From: Paenibacillus radicis (ex Gao et al. 2016)
GTDB taxonomy: Bacteria > Bacillota > Bacilli > Paenibacillales > Paenibacillaceae
NCBI RefSeq assembly: GCF_014641555.1
Contig: NZ_BMHY01000001.1
Location: 1,027,678 to 1,091,677, forward strand
Direction: 5' to 3'
DNA: 64,000 nucleotides
Within the stretch, counting starts at the first letter, position 1. Every line of letters starts with the position of its first letter. Position numbers and translations under genes: made by a program. Under the pieces are notes generated by a model. That model was not told where the DNA came from. It saw nothing but the letters and a program-made list of their open reading frames with translations, and did not search any database. Positions 34,944 to 43,072 of this stretch are shown here, in pieces.

Positions 34944-35002
34944 ATCGAAAACCTCCGCTCTTTATGTTGAATTCATAAGTATTCTTTGATATTAATTGAT
35001 GC

Positions 35003-36106
35003 TTATCGCAAAGAAATCCATTCATCCCGGTGGATGACCTCGATGCGGGCAACGTCAAGCCGGCGCCGCACTTCTTCGGTGCTGAGTCCCGCTGCCGCTT
35101 GCACTTGCCATGCGGCATAACTGACAACGCCGCGGCCGATCGTTTCGCCGTTTTCGCTAACGACCTCTACAACATCTCCGGGGTGGAACTCTCCTTCTAT
35201 GTTACGGATGCCGGCAGGGAGGAGACTTTTGCCGCCGCTTAGCAGCGCATGCTCCGCGCCGTAGTCGACGATGATCTTCCCCTTGGGCATGGAGTGGAAG
35301 CCAAGCCATTGCTTCTTCATCGGCAAGCTGTCAAGCAGCGTATCGAAGTAGGTGCCTCTGCCGTTTCCTGCGACCGCAAGCGCCAAATCGCCGGGGTGCT
35401 GCACTTTGCCGATAAAGGCGTGTACGCCGCCACGCATCGCGATTCTCGCCGCTTCGATTTTGGAGCGCATGCCGCCGGTTCCGACGGAAGAGCCGGAATC
35501 TCCGGCCAGCTTCATAATTTCTTCAGAGATTTGATCGACCCGCTCGATTTTGACAGCTTCCGGATTTTTACGCGGATCCTCCGTGTACAGACCGTCCATA
35601 TCGGTTATCATGACGAGTTGGCCGGCTTTGGTCATCGCAGCGACGAGAGAGGACAAGTAGTCGTTATCGCCGAACTTAAGTTCATCGGTTGATACGGTGT
35701 CGTTCTCGTTAATGATCGGTATCGTCCGCAGCCTGAGCAGCTCCTCAATCGTCATTAGCGCGTTGGATATCCGCTTGCGATTGGAGAAGTCAGCACGAGT
35801 CAGCAAAATTTGAGCGGCAATGATGCCATACTTGCTCATTGCCTCCTGATAAGCTTGCATCAGGAGCGCTTGGCCTACAGCTGCCGCGGCTTGTTTCTCA
35901 TGAATAACCTTCGGTTTGGCAGGGTATCCGATTTGGCGGAAGCCTGCGGCTACGGCGCCGGATGTTACTAGTATGACGCTTGTGCCTTGCGCATGCAGGG
36001 CAGCAAGCTCTGAAGCGAAGTAAGCAATACGTTCGCGGTTCAAGCCGCCTTCGTCTGAGGTAAGCGAGCTGCTTCCGATTTTTACAACAATTCGTTCCGG
36101 CATCAT
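35003..36106 (-). CDS. proB: Glutamate 5-kinase
   Basis: ProB phosphorylates glutamate and is the feedback-controlled entry to proline synthesis. The 367-residue protein has the amino-acid kinase domain (about 1-255: VVKIGSSSLTSDEGGLN; LVTSGAVAAGFRQIG; FGDNDYLSSLVA; GTGGMRSKIEAA) and a C-terminal PUA domain (about 275-355). The start is taken at 36106, where GGGATGAG is correctly spaced, rather than 36115. It is the first gene behind the T-box leader. Confidence 0.96.
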   Translation of the reverse strand: MMPERIVVKIGSSSLTSDEGGLNRERIAYFASELAALHAQGTSVILVTSGAVAAGFRQIGYPAKPKVIHEKQAAAAVGQALLMQAYQEAMSKYGIIAAQILLTRADFSNRKRISNALMTIEELLRLRTIPIINENDTVSTDELKFGDNDYLSSLVAAMTKAGQLVMITDMDGLYTEDPRKNPEAVKIERVDQISEEIMKLAGDSGSSVGTGGMRSKIEAARIAMRGGVHAFIGKVQHPGDLALAVAGNGRGTYFDTLLDSLPMKKQWLGFHSMPKGKIIVDYGAEHALLSGGKSLLPAGIRNIEGEFHPGDVVEVVSENGETIGRGVVSYAAWQVQAAAGLSTEEVRRRLDVARIEVIHRDEWISLR

Positions 36107-36130
36107 GTGTCTCATCCCATTTCATGACAA

Positions 36131-36166
36131 AATAAAAAGGCTCTCGTCCATAAAGGACGAAAGCCT
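36131..36166 (-). terminator. T-box terminator ahead of proB
   Basis: Read on the minus strand, AGGCTTTCGTCC pairs with GGACGAGAGCCT (one wobble) around a five-base loop and is followed by TTTTTATTTT. It lies between the T-box core and the proB start and is the off state of the riboswitch. Confidence 0.9.
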
Positions 36167-36406
36167 GTGCTTCCGCGGTACCACCTTTGTTGACTGCCGG
36201 TTATGCATCTATCGGCTTGCGATAGGCATAGATGTGCAGTCCTGCTTAATGCCTCGTAACAGGAGGCGCTGTCCGGCTCATCGCCGACCGTTCAGGGGCT
36301 GGTTCGGCGAGCGATCGAGGTAAATTCTTGCAGCCTAAGGAATTTACTCTCTGTACACGACCTGTTCAAGCTTACTATTCCCGTCATCACGTTACATGTT
36401 TAATTA
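36131..36406 (-). promoter_or_regulatory. T-box riboswitch leader of the proBAC-mtn operon, probably tRNA-Pro
   Basis: On the minus strand the leader contains the T-box core AAAGGTGGTACCGCGG (36188-36173). Upstream are the Stem I landmarks GAATAGTAA (36380-36372) and AGAGAG (36352-36347), the latter opening a TAAATTC/GAATTTA distal stem with a GGCTG loop. A terminator follows the core. The likely specifier is CCA (36302-36300) in the context GAACCAG, a proline codon. This fits proBA, which is T-box controlled in B. subtilis. The specifier position is read by eye. Confidence 0.92.
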
Positions 36407-36412
36407 AGGAAT

Positions 36413-36441
36413 AGCATATCATGATCCGGCATTGCTGTAAA
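36413..36441 (-). promoter_or_regulatory. Promoter of the T-box leader
   Basis: On the minus strand TTTACA (36441-36436) and TATGCT (36418-36413) are 17 bases apart, with an extended TGA just before the -10. The start would be near 36406, directly upstream of Stem I. Confidence 0.65.
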
Positions 36442-36502
36442 GCAAGGCAAATGAAGCATTTACGCGATATTTTGCAGCAAATTGCTCCTGAAAACAAGGC
36501 GT

Positions 36503-37693
36503 TTAGAACAGGCCTAGCTTGCCGATCCGCTCGACGGCCTCGATGAGCCGCGCTTCACTGGTCAGCAGGCCCAAACGGACATAACCTTCGCCATTTGTGC
36601 CAAAGCCAACGCCAGGTGCAACGACGACATCCGCTTCTTGCAGGACAAGATCGGCGAATGATTCCGAAGTGTGGCCTTCTGGAACAGGCAGCCAGCAGAA
36701 GAAGGAGCCGCCAGGGCGCTCCGCTTTCCAGCCGATGCGTTCAAGTGCGCCAAACAGCGCTTCACGGCGGCTTTCGTACGTCGCATTGAGATCGGCTACA
36801 CATTGCTGCGGACCGGTGAGCGCTTCGGCTGCCGCTTCTTGAATACCGCCGAACAGACTGCAATAGTAATGATCCTGAATCAAATTGATCAGGGAGACGA
36901 TTTGAGGATTGCCGATGGCAAAGCCGACTCGCCATCCGGCCATATTGTAAGACTTGGACAGCGTATAAAATTCAACGCCAACCTCTTTGGCACCCGGCGT
37001 CTGCAGGAAGCTGATTGGCCGTTTGCTGTCAAAGCCAATCGCGCCATATGCGAAGTCACTTGCGACAACGACGCCGGACTGGCGGGCGAAAGCAACCGTT
37101 TCTTCATAAAAAGCAGAGGTTGCGACCGCTCCGGTCGGATTGTTCGGGTAGTTCATGAACATCAGCTTAGCCCGTTTCAACGTTTCTTCGTCGATTGCGC
37201 TGTAATCCGGAAGGTAATTCCGGTCAGCAGTCAATGGCATGAAACGCATTTCGGCGCCTGCCAAAGCGACGCCAGACCAGTAATCCGGATAGCCGGGATC
37301 GGGCACGAGGCAGACATCACCGGGATTGAGCAAGCATTGGCTAATTTCGACGAGTCCTGTTTTGCCGCCGAATAGGATAGCAACTTCAGTCGCTGGATCT
37401 ACGTCGACGTTGTAATCTTCTTTATAACGCTTCGCTACGGCTTCTTTCAGAAAAGGAAAACCGCTGAACGGCGGGTATCGATGATATAACGGATTGGTTG
37501 CCGCTTTCTGCAGCTTTGCTACAATATGCGGAGGAGTCGGCTGATCCGGATTGCCTTGGCCCAAGTTAATGACATCGCGGCCTTTGGCCATTTGGGCATT
37601 TGCTTTGGCCACTAATTTGGCGAAAAATTGCGTCGGCAATCCCGTCATCCGCTCCGCGGGTTTAATTGCATGTTGACCGATTTGCGTTTCCAT
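36503..37693 (-). CDS. mtnE: PLP-dependent aminotransferase, probable methionine-salvage transaminase MtnE
   Basis: This 396-residue class I/II aminotransferase probably converts 4-methylthio-2-oxobutanoate to methionine, using glutamine or another amino donor. It has INLGQGNPDQPTPPH, PNNPTGAVAT, the PLP lysine in TLSKSYNMAGWRVGF and a C-terminal GEGYVRLGLLTSEARL. The family assignment rests on similarity to B. subtilis MtnE and on the neighbouring mtnWXB and mtnU genes; a different amino-acid specificity is possible. The start at 37693 is chosen over a GTG at 37708. Confidence 0.85.
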   Translation of the reverse strand: METQIGQHAIKPAERMTGLPTQFFAKLVAKANAQMAKGRDVINLGQGNPDQPTPPHIVAKLQKAATNPLYHRYPPFSGFPFLKEAVAKRYKEDYNVDVDPATEVAILFGGKTGLVEISQCLLNPGDVCLVPDPGYPDYWSGVALAGAEMRFMPLTADRNYLPDYSAIDEETLKRAKLMFMNYPNNPTGAVATSAFYEETVAFARQSGVVVASDFAYGAIGFDSKRPISFLQTPGAKEVGVEFYTLSKSYNMAGWRVGFAIGNPQIVSLINLIQDHYYCSLFGGIQEAAAEALTGPQQCVADLNATYESRREALFGALERIGWKAERPGGSFFCWLPVPEGHTSESFADLVLQEADVVVAPGVGFGTNGEGYVRLGLLTSEARLIEAVERIGKLGLF

Positions 37694-37734
37694 TCCCTCA
37701 CACTCCACAAATAATTGCTTCTCTCATAAGATCG

Positions 37735-37775
37735 ACATTAAAATTAATGTAGCATGTGAAAACCTTATATGTCGA
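37735..37775 (-). promoter_or_regulatory. mtnE promoter with overlapping palindrome
   Basis: On the minus strand TCGACA (37775-37770) and TACATT (37751-37746) are 18 bases apart. ACATTAA-AA-TTAATGT (37735-37750) is a perfect 7+2+7 palindrome covering the -10 and start site, a natural place for a repressor. No SAM riboswitch is seen here. Confidence 0.4.
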
Positions 37776-37844
37776 GTATATTAGTCGGCATGATGGGGAG
37801 TAGTGTCAGCGGCATCCGCAATCCGGCCGTATGATCGGCCTGGG

Positions 37845-38285
37845 TTATGGCAGCCCGATTTTCTGAATGAACGGTTTGATGTCGGCACTGAACAGCAGCA
37901 AGTACGGTCTGCGCTGCTCGTCGAATACGAGTAAAAGCGGCGGCTTTTCATCGCAGTAAAATAGAAACACGTCTTCTGCGGCAACCTTGATGCCGTTCAC
38001 TTTAATCGTTGCCGGCTTCTCTAATGGAATCCGGTAGACATAGCTGCAGCTGTCATCATTTTTGAGCTGAGGGGCGAGACCCGTTACCGAACCGATCCAG
38101 CTATGGGCAAAGCTTTGGAATTGCTTGTCATTGGGAACGCTTTTTACAACTTTTCCTGCTTTGACATCAAATACTTGAACGGGCTTGAACGGCTCATTAT
38201 TCGGAGCCTCGGCCGATGCGGACATGGCAAAACCAAACATCATGCCTACTGCGAGCAGCATCGCTGCTAAACGTTGGAGCGGCAT
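37845..38285 (-). CDS. Secreted protein of unknown function
   Basis: This 146-residue protein has a clear signal peptide (about 1-26, ending SASAEA). The mature part of about 120 residues is beta-rich, with FKPVQVFDVKAGKVVKSVP, paired cysteines (DDSCSYVYRIP and VFLFYCDEKP) and a C-terminal RRPYLLLFSADIKPFIQKIG. I do not recognise the family. The start at 38285 is favoured because AAAGGAG lies about nine bases ahead; ATG 38291 is too close. It is divergent from mtnU and sits upstream of mtnE. Confidence 0.75.
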   Translation of the reverse strand: MPLQRLAAMLLAVGMMFGFAMSASAEAPNNEPFKPVQVFDVKAGKVVKSVPNDKQFQSFAHSWIGSVTGLAPQLKNDDSCSYVYRIPLEKPATIKVNGIKVAAEDVFLFYCDEKPPLLLVFDEQRRPYLLLFSADIKPFIQKIGLP

Positions 38286-38345
38286 TAACATCTCTCCTTT
38301 ATAATTAGGGAATCGGGTCGGGCATCAAAAATTAGATTCCCCAAC

Positions 38346-38373
38346 TTGACAGAGAACCATGAGAGGGTATCAT
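38346..38373 (+). promoter_or_regulatory. Sigma-A promoter for mtnU
   Basis: A consensus TTGACA (38346-38351) and TATCAT (38368-38373) are 16 bases apart, with a start near 38380. A GGGAATC/GATTCCC inverted repeat (38308-38341) lies just upstream between the divergent genes. Confidence 0.6.
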
Positions 38374-38413
38374 TAGGGAAAATAATAATGATTTGTGAAG
38401 GGAAGTTTTACCG

Positions 38414-39208
38414 ATGACATCATCATTGCGGATCGCGCTTCTGCAAATGCATATCGAGGTTGGGCAGCCGGAGGCCAATTTCGCCAAGCTTACAAGCATG
38501 CTGGAGGAGGCGGTTGCCGAGCCCGGCAAGCCGGATGTGATCGTTTTTCCGGAAATGTGGAATACCGGCTATGCGTTGACGGAAATCAACGAGCTAGCAG
38601 ATCCTGAGGGAGAGCGGACTAAGGCTTACATTTCGGCATTCAGCAAAAAACATGCCGTTCATATTATCGCAGGCTCGATTGCGGAGCAAAAAGCCGATGG
38701 CGTATACAACACGATCTATGCTTTTGACCGGGAAGGCCGGGAAATCGGCGACTATTCCAAAATCCATCTGTTCCGCCTTATGGATGAAGAAAAGTATTTG
38801 GCCGCAGGCGACAAGCTGGGCCAGCTGCAAATCGAAGGCCATCAAGCCGGAATGATGATTTGCTACGATATCCGGTTTCCGGAATTGTCCCGGAAGCTTG
38901 CGCTTGAAGGCGCGAAGCTGCTGTTCGTTCCGGCGGAATGGCCGCATCCGCGCCTCCATCATTGGCGTACGCTGCTTACGGCTAGAGCGATCGAGAACCA
39001 GATGTACGTTATTGCTTGCAACCGTACAGGAACTAGCGGGGATACATCGTTTTTCGGCCATTCCATGGTGCTTGATCCATGGGGTGAAACGATCGTCGAA
39101 GGCGGCGAGGAAGAGGCGATACTCTACGCCGATATCGATTTGTCGCTAGTCGATTCGGTAAGAGCGAAAATTCCGGTGTTTGAGGATCGCCGTCCAAAGC
39201 TTTATTAA
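38414..39208 (+). CDS. mtnU: Carbon-nitrogen hydrolase, omega-amidase of methionine salvage
   Basis: This 264-residue nitrilase-superfamily enzyme should hydrolyse 2-oxoglutaramate, the by-product of glutamine-dependent transamination by MtnE. The Glu-Lys-Cys triad is visible in FPEMWNTGY, YSKIHLFRLMDE and MMICYDIRFPELSR. B. subtilis has mtnU (ykrU) beside mtnE in its salvage locus, which supports the call. A related omega-amidase role outside salvage cannot be excluded. Confidence 0.87.
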   Translation: MTSSLRIALLQMHIEVGQPEANFAKLTSMLEEAVAEPGKPDVIVFPEMWNTGYALTEINELADPEGERTKAYISAFSKKHAVHIIAGSIAEQKADGVYNTIYAFDREGREIGDYSKIHLFRLMDEEKYLAAGDKLGQLQIEGHQAGMMICYDIRFPELSRKLALEGAKLLFVPAEWPHPRLHHWRTLLTARAIENQMYVIACNRTGTSGDTSFFGHSMVLDPWGETIVEGGEEEAILYADIDLSLVDSVRAKIPVFEDRRPKLY

Positions 39209-39238
39209 GCGGTTGGCGAGTTTGAAGTTAGTGCCGAG

Positions 39239-39270
39239 CGAGGTTCTCCTGTATAGGGAGAACCTCGTTT
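39239..39270 (+). terminator. Terminator after mtnU
   Basis: CGAGGTTCTCC (39239-39249) pairs with GGAGAACCTCG (39257-39267), followed by TTTGCATTTT. Confidence 0.7.
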
Positions 39271-39647
39271 GCATTTTGCGTTATGGGAAAGGAGGGAGGA
39301 GGAGATATAGCAGATAAATTGGTTAGAAGCGTGGAGTATGTGCAAAAGAGACGTTGGTTGGTTCATTCGTGTGCAGTCGGCCTATGGTGATGCAAAATTG
39401 GCTGCGAGCGCTGTACGAATCAAAATAGAGTAAATTGACAGAAGGTAGTTTCCTCGCAGCTATCGATTAACGAACCAGATTCGCTATTTAACGGAAGTAA
39501 CTTCACACCAGATGCCGATCTTTTGGCGATTTTGAGCCAATTAGGGTCAATAATGTACATTTTTTCTCAATAAGGAAATGCGTTTACACTATAGAGAAAA
39601 AACATGCGCTATAGACGTTTTCAGGCCGAAGGCAGGCATGTAGAACG
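39268..39647. other. Intergenic stretch with no supported gene
   Basis: About 380 bases between the mtnU terminator and the LysR-gene terminator carry no credible coding frame. A 35-codon frame from about 39281 lacks support. The part around 39470-39510 (CGCTATTTAACGGAAGTAAC) is AT-rich, with short recurring motifs of a kind seen in Paenibacillus intergenic DNA. CTATAG occurs twice near 39588-39612. Confidence 0.5.
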
Positions 39648-39674
39648 AAAAAAGCTCCGCTTTTTAGCGAAGCT
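39648..39674 (-). terminator. Terminator of the LysR-family gene
   Basis: On the minus strand AGCTTCGCT and AGCGGAGCT pair (one wobble) around AAAA and are followed by a run of T residues (39653-39648). Confidence 0.8.
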
Positions 39675-39696
39675 GGTTCGTTATAATTACACCAGC

Positions 39697-40587
39697 TTAA
39701 TACTGGCTCATCGTGTTGTTCATCGTTCGGATGAAGGCGTCTGCCGCTTTCGAAAGGTAGCGGCCCTTCCGGTAGGCGATGACAAGCGTGCGCGAAGGGT
39801 TGTCAGCCAGCGGCAAGTAGCTGGGCGCGAATTCACTTCCCCGGTAGCGAGTCAGCATGCGAGGGACGAAGGCGATGCCCATGCCGCCGGCCACGAGCGA
39901 TTGAATGGTCTCCATGTTGCTGCTTTCGAAGACGATGTTGGGCGTGAAGCCGGAGCGCTGGCAGAGCTCGACTGTAATTTGCCGGAAGCCTTGCCCCTTT
40001 TTGAGGCCAATGAATGATTCGTCCTTCAACTCTCCGATCCTCAAAGGAACGTTAGTTCCGGCAAGGCGATGCTGAGGAGGCACGGCTAAGCAGATTTCTT
40101 CTTCCATTAATACTTCCCAGGCAAGGGAGGAGTCCTCCAAAGGCAGGGAGAGCAGGCTGATGTCGGTGCCGCCGCTTGCGGTAAGCTGCTCAAGGCGGGC
40201 AGAGGTTTCTTCCATCAATACCACTTCAATTTGCGGATACAGCTCGCCGAACACAGGGAGTACGAGCGGCAAAATATGGGCACCCGTAATTGGCATCGTC
40301 CCGACGACAAGCCGGCCGCGCCGCATTTGCGCCATATCGTCCATTTCTTGCTTCAATTGCTCGACAGCGTCGAGAATAGTCTGCGATTTGTTGATGAAAA
40401 CTTCGCCGGCCTGCGTAAGCTCGACGGAATTGGTCGTACGCCGGAATAATAGCACGCCGAGCTCCTGTTCAAGTTTGGAAAGCTGCTGGCTGAGGGAAGG
40501 TTGCGCGATGTGCAGTTTTTCGGCGGCACGGGAGAAGTTTTTTTCGAGTGCAATCTGTTTGACATACTGAAGTTGTCTAAGTTCCAT
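39697..40587 (-). CDS. LysR-family transcriptional regulator
   Basis: This 296-residue LysR regulator has the winged helix at residues 1-60 (MELRQLQYVKQIALEKNFSR; AAEKLHIAQPSLSQQLSKLE). The effector domain runs from about 90 to 296. The start at 40587 is chosen because LysR proteins begin with MELRQL and AAGGGAG lies upstream; the frame is open to 40656. It is divergent from leuC across 212 bases containing LysR-like palindromes, so regulation of leuCD and of itself is likely. The effector is unknown. Confidence 0.92.
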   Translation of the reverse strand: MELRQLQYVKQIALEKNFSRAAEKLHIAQPSLSQQLSKLEQELGVLLFRRTTNSVELTQAGEVFINKSQTILDAVEQLKQEMDDMAQMRRGRLVVGTMPITGAHILPLVLPVFGELYPQIEVVLMEETSARLEQLTASGGTDISLLSLPLEDSSLAWEVLMEEEICLAVPPQHRLAGTNVPLRIGELKDESFIGLKKGQGFRQITVELCQRSGFTPNIVFESSNMETIQSLVAGGMGIAFVPRMLTRYRGSEFAPSYLPLADNPSRTLVIAYRKGRYLSKAADAFIRTMNNTMSQY

Positions 40588-40674
40588 AGCGGAAATATTC
40601 TCCCTTTCAAAAATAGGTTTTCTCTCTATTCTCACTGATAGATGGGGTATTCTCATTCATGCGCGCTTACGCAA

Positions 40675-40716
40675 CTTCTATAGTTGATACCTATAAACGT
40701 TATAGATATTATATCT
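40675..40716. promoter_or_regulatory. LysR operator region between lysR and leuC
   Basis: CTATAAACGTTATAG (40691-40705) is a perfect palindrome with the T-N11-A spacing of LysR sites. It is flanked upstream by TATAG-N7-CTATA and downstream by AGATAT-T-ATATCT (40704-40716). Together they form an array of dyads about 85-125 bases before leuC. Confidence 0.5.
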
Positions 40717-40799
40717 TAGATCAATCAAGAAAGAAATGCTATGCTAGTTCCATCTTAATAAAAGCTAAAGAGAAACATTGATAAGACGGGGTGAACATA

Positions 40800-42215
40800 A
40801 TGACGAAAAGAACACTGTTTGAGAAAATTTGGGACAATCACGTCATTCATCAAGAGGAAGGCCAGCCAAGCATCATTTATATCGATCTTCAGCTGGTGCA
40901 CGAAGTAACTTCGCCGCAAGCTTTCGAAGGACTTCGGCTGTCGGGGCGTAAAGTGCGCCGCCCGGATCTGACTTTCGCTACGATGGATCACAATGTACCG
41001 ACGAAAGATCGTTACAATATTAAAGATCCGATCTCCAAGCAGCAAATCGACACGCTTACGCAAAACTGTAAAGATTTTGGCGTAAAGCTGTTTGATCTTG
41101 ACAATATCGACCAAGGTGTCGTTCACGTTATGGGCCCTGAAATCGGCCTGACACACCCTGGCAAAACGATCGTTTGCGGCGACAGCCACACTTCGACTCA
41201 CGGCGCGTTTGGCGCACTTGCTTTCGGTATCGGTACATCCGAAGTTGAACACGTTATGGCTACGCAATGCTTGCAGCAATCGAAGCCAAAAACGATGGAA
41301 GTTCGCTTCAAAGGCAGCCGTAAACCAGGCGTAACAGCAAAAGACTTGATCTTGGGCGTTATCGCACAATACGGCACGGACTTTGCAACTGGCTACGTTA
41401 TCGAGTATACAGGCGAAGCAATCCGTACTTTGACTATGGAAGAGCGTATGACGGTCTGCAACATGTCGATCGAAGGCGGCGCGCGCGCTGGTCTGATCGC
41501 ACCGGATGAAACGACTTTCAATTACCTGAAAGGCCGCGAATATTCGCCGGCTAATTATGAAGAGGCGGTTGCAGAGTGGAAGCAGCTGACGACTGACGAG
41601 GGCGCAACCTACGATACGATCGTAGACTTCGACGTAGACTCGCTGATCCCGCAAGTAACTTGGGGCACAAGCCCGGGTATGGGTACGGACATCACGTCCA
41701 AAGTGCCTTTCCCTCAAGATCTGCCTACGGAAAACGAGCGCAAAGCAGCAGAAAAAGCGCTTGAATATATGGATCTGAAGCCAGGCACGCCGATTACTGA
41801 AATCGAGATCGATTATGTATTTATCGGTTCTTGCACAAACGGCCGGATCGAAGACCTTCGCGCCGCAGCTGAAATCGCTCGTGGTTACAAAGTCAGCGAC
41901 CGTGTAACGGCTATCGTCGTTCCAGGCTCTGGCCGTGTTAAAATCCAAGCGGAAAAAGAAGGCCTCGACAAAGTGTTTATCGAAGCTGGATTCGAATGGC
42001 GTGAAGCGGGCTGCTCCATGTGTCTCGCGATGAACCCGGACGTGCTTCAACCGGGCCAACGCTGCGCATCGACTTCCAACCGTAACTTCGAAGGCCGTCA
42101 AGGCCGCGGCGGACGTACTCACCTTGTATCGCCAGCAATGGCAGTAGCGGCAGCGGTTAACGGACGCTTTACCGATGTACGCGACTGGAACGTTAAATCC
42201 GAAGTGTTGAACTAA
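40800..42215 (+). CDS. leuC: 3-isopropylmalate dehydratase large subunit
   Basis: LeuC with LeuD isomerises 2- to 3-isopropylmalate in leucine synthesis. The 471-residue aconitase-family protein has [20 protein letters not shown] and the iron-sulfur cysteines in [14 protein letters not shown] and [12 protein letters not shown]. The start at 40800 follows GGGGTG. leuA and leuB are not in this window, so leuCD is separated from the rest of the pathway. leuD follows 30 bases later. Confidence 0.97.
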   Translation: MTKRTLFEKIWDNHVIHQEEGQPSIIYIDLQLVHEVTSPQAFEGLRLSGRKVRRPDLTFATMDHNVPTKDRYNIKDPISKQQIDTLTQNCKDFGVKLFDLDNIDQGVVHVMGPEIGLTHPGKTIVCGDSHTSTHGAFGALAFGIGTSEVEHVMATQCLQQSKPKTMEVRFKGSRKPGVTAKDLILGVIAQYGTDFATGYVIEYTGEAIRTLTMEERMTVCNMSIEGGARAGLIAPDETTFNYLKGREYSPANYEEAVAEWKQLTTDEGATYDTIVDFDVDSLIPQVTWGTSPGMGTDITSKVPFPQDLPTENERKAAEKALEYMDLKPGTPITEIEIDYVFIGSCTNGRIEDLRAAAEIARGYKVSDRVTAIVVPGSGRVKIQAEKEGLDKVFIEAGFEWREAGCSMCLAMNPDVLQPGQRCASTSNRNFEGRQGRGGRTHLVSPAMAVAAAVNGRFTDVRDWNVKSEVLN

Positions 42216-42245
42216 TTGAACGTGTGAGAGAGGGGTATTACCGAT

Positions 42246-42845
42246 ATGGAACCATTCAAACAACTAACGGGCATCGTTGCCCCGGTCGACCGCGTAAATG
42301 TCGACACGGACGCTATCATTCCTAAACAATTTCTAAAACGCATCGAGCGCAGCGGCTTCGGCCAATTTCTGTTCTTCGAATGGCGTTTTCATGAAAACGG
42401 TGAAGTAAACGCTGAATTCGAACCAAACAAACCGCGTTATCAAGGCGCTTCCGTCTTGATCTCCCGTGCCAACTTCGGTTGCGGATCTTCCCGTGAGCAC
42501 GCGCCTTGGGCGATTTTGGACTACGGCTACAAAGTCGTAATCGCGCCTTCGTACGCGGATATTTTCTATAACAACTGCTTTAAAAACGGCATTCTGCCAA
42601 TCAAACTGAGCGAAGAGCAAGTCGAAGACCTGTTTCAACGCACAGCGAAAAACGACGGCTACAAGCTGACTGTCGATCTGGAAAACAAACGTCTTACTGA
42701 CGACTACGGTCTGGAGCTTCCATTTGAGCTCGACGAGCATCGCCGCCAGTTCCTGCTGCAAGGCTTGGACGATATCGGCCTGACGCTGAAGCATGAAGAT
42801 AAAATTACGGCATATGAGCAAAAACGTGCCGCTAAACTTGGTTAA
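42246..42845 (+). CDS. leuD: 3-isopropylmalate dehydratase small subunit
   Basis: This 199-residue swivel-domain subunit pairs with LeuC. Recognisable parts are [19 protein letters not shown], the substrate loop [20 protein letters not shown] and [13 protein letters not shown]. It ends with a terminator 18 bases on. Confidence 0.97.
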   Translation: MEPFKQLTGIVAPVDRVNVDTDAIIPKQFLKRIERSGFGQFLFFEWRFHENGEVNAEFEPNKPRYQGASVLISRANFGCGSSREHAPWAILDYGYKVVIAPSYADIFYNNCFKNGILPIKLSEEQVEDLFQRTAKNDGYKLTVDLENKRLTDDYGLELPFELDEHRRQFLLQGLDDIGLTLKHEDKITAYEQKRAAKLG

Positions 42846-42862
42846 TACACAGCTATGAGAAG

Positions 42863-42891
42863 ACGGTCCTCCCAAACAGGGGGCCGTTTTT
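42863..42891 (+). terminator. Terminator after leuCD
   Basis: ACGGTCC pairs with GGGCCGT (one wobble), extended inward by C/G pairs, followed by TTTTT. Confidence 0.75.
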
Positions 42892-43024
42892 GTTTACAAT
42901 CCCTAATTAATGGGTAAGGAACCAGTGTGAGCAACGATTTCCGGCATAGGAAAGAAAAACCTAAAACATTGGCCAAGCACGCAACTTTTTCTGTCGCCAT
43001 GCGTCTAAAAATTGTCTGGTTAAG

Positions 43025-43042
43025 TCGAATGAGCACATTCGA
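43025..43042. promoter_or_regulatory. Palindrome upstream of the amidase gene
   Basis: TCGAATG-AGCA-CATTCGA is a perfect 7+4+7 inverted repeat 30 bases before the amidase start codon. It could be an operator or a leader hairpin. Confidence 0.35.
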
Positions 43043-43072
43043 TGCGGGCAATTTCAGTCATCGAGGTGGAAA

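Noticed and set aside
37694..38413. SAM (S-box) riboswitch controlling mtnE or mtnU
   Set aside because: The gaps are short, ordinary promoters fit, and no S-box conserved segments or leader terminator are present.
39281..39390. Short plus-strand frame starting at the ATG after the mtnU terminator
   Set aside because: Only about 35 codons, with no ribosome binding site and no recognisable protein features.
40755..42263. 502-codon minus-strand open frame covering leuC
   Set aside because: It is an antisense shadow of a strongly conserved LeuC coding sequence; the composition (Cys, Phe, Arg rich) is not protein-like.
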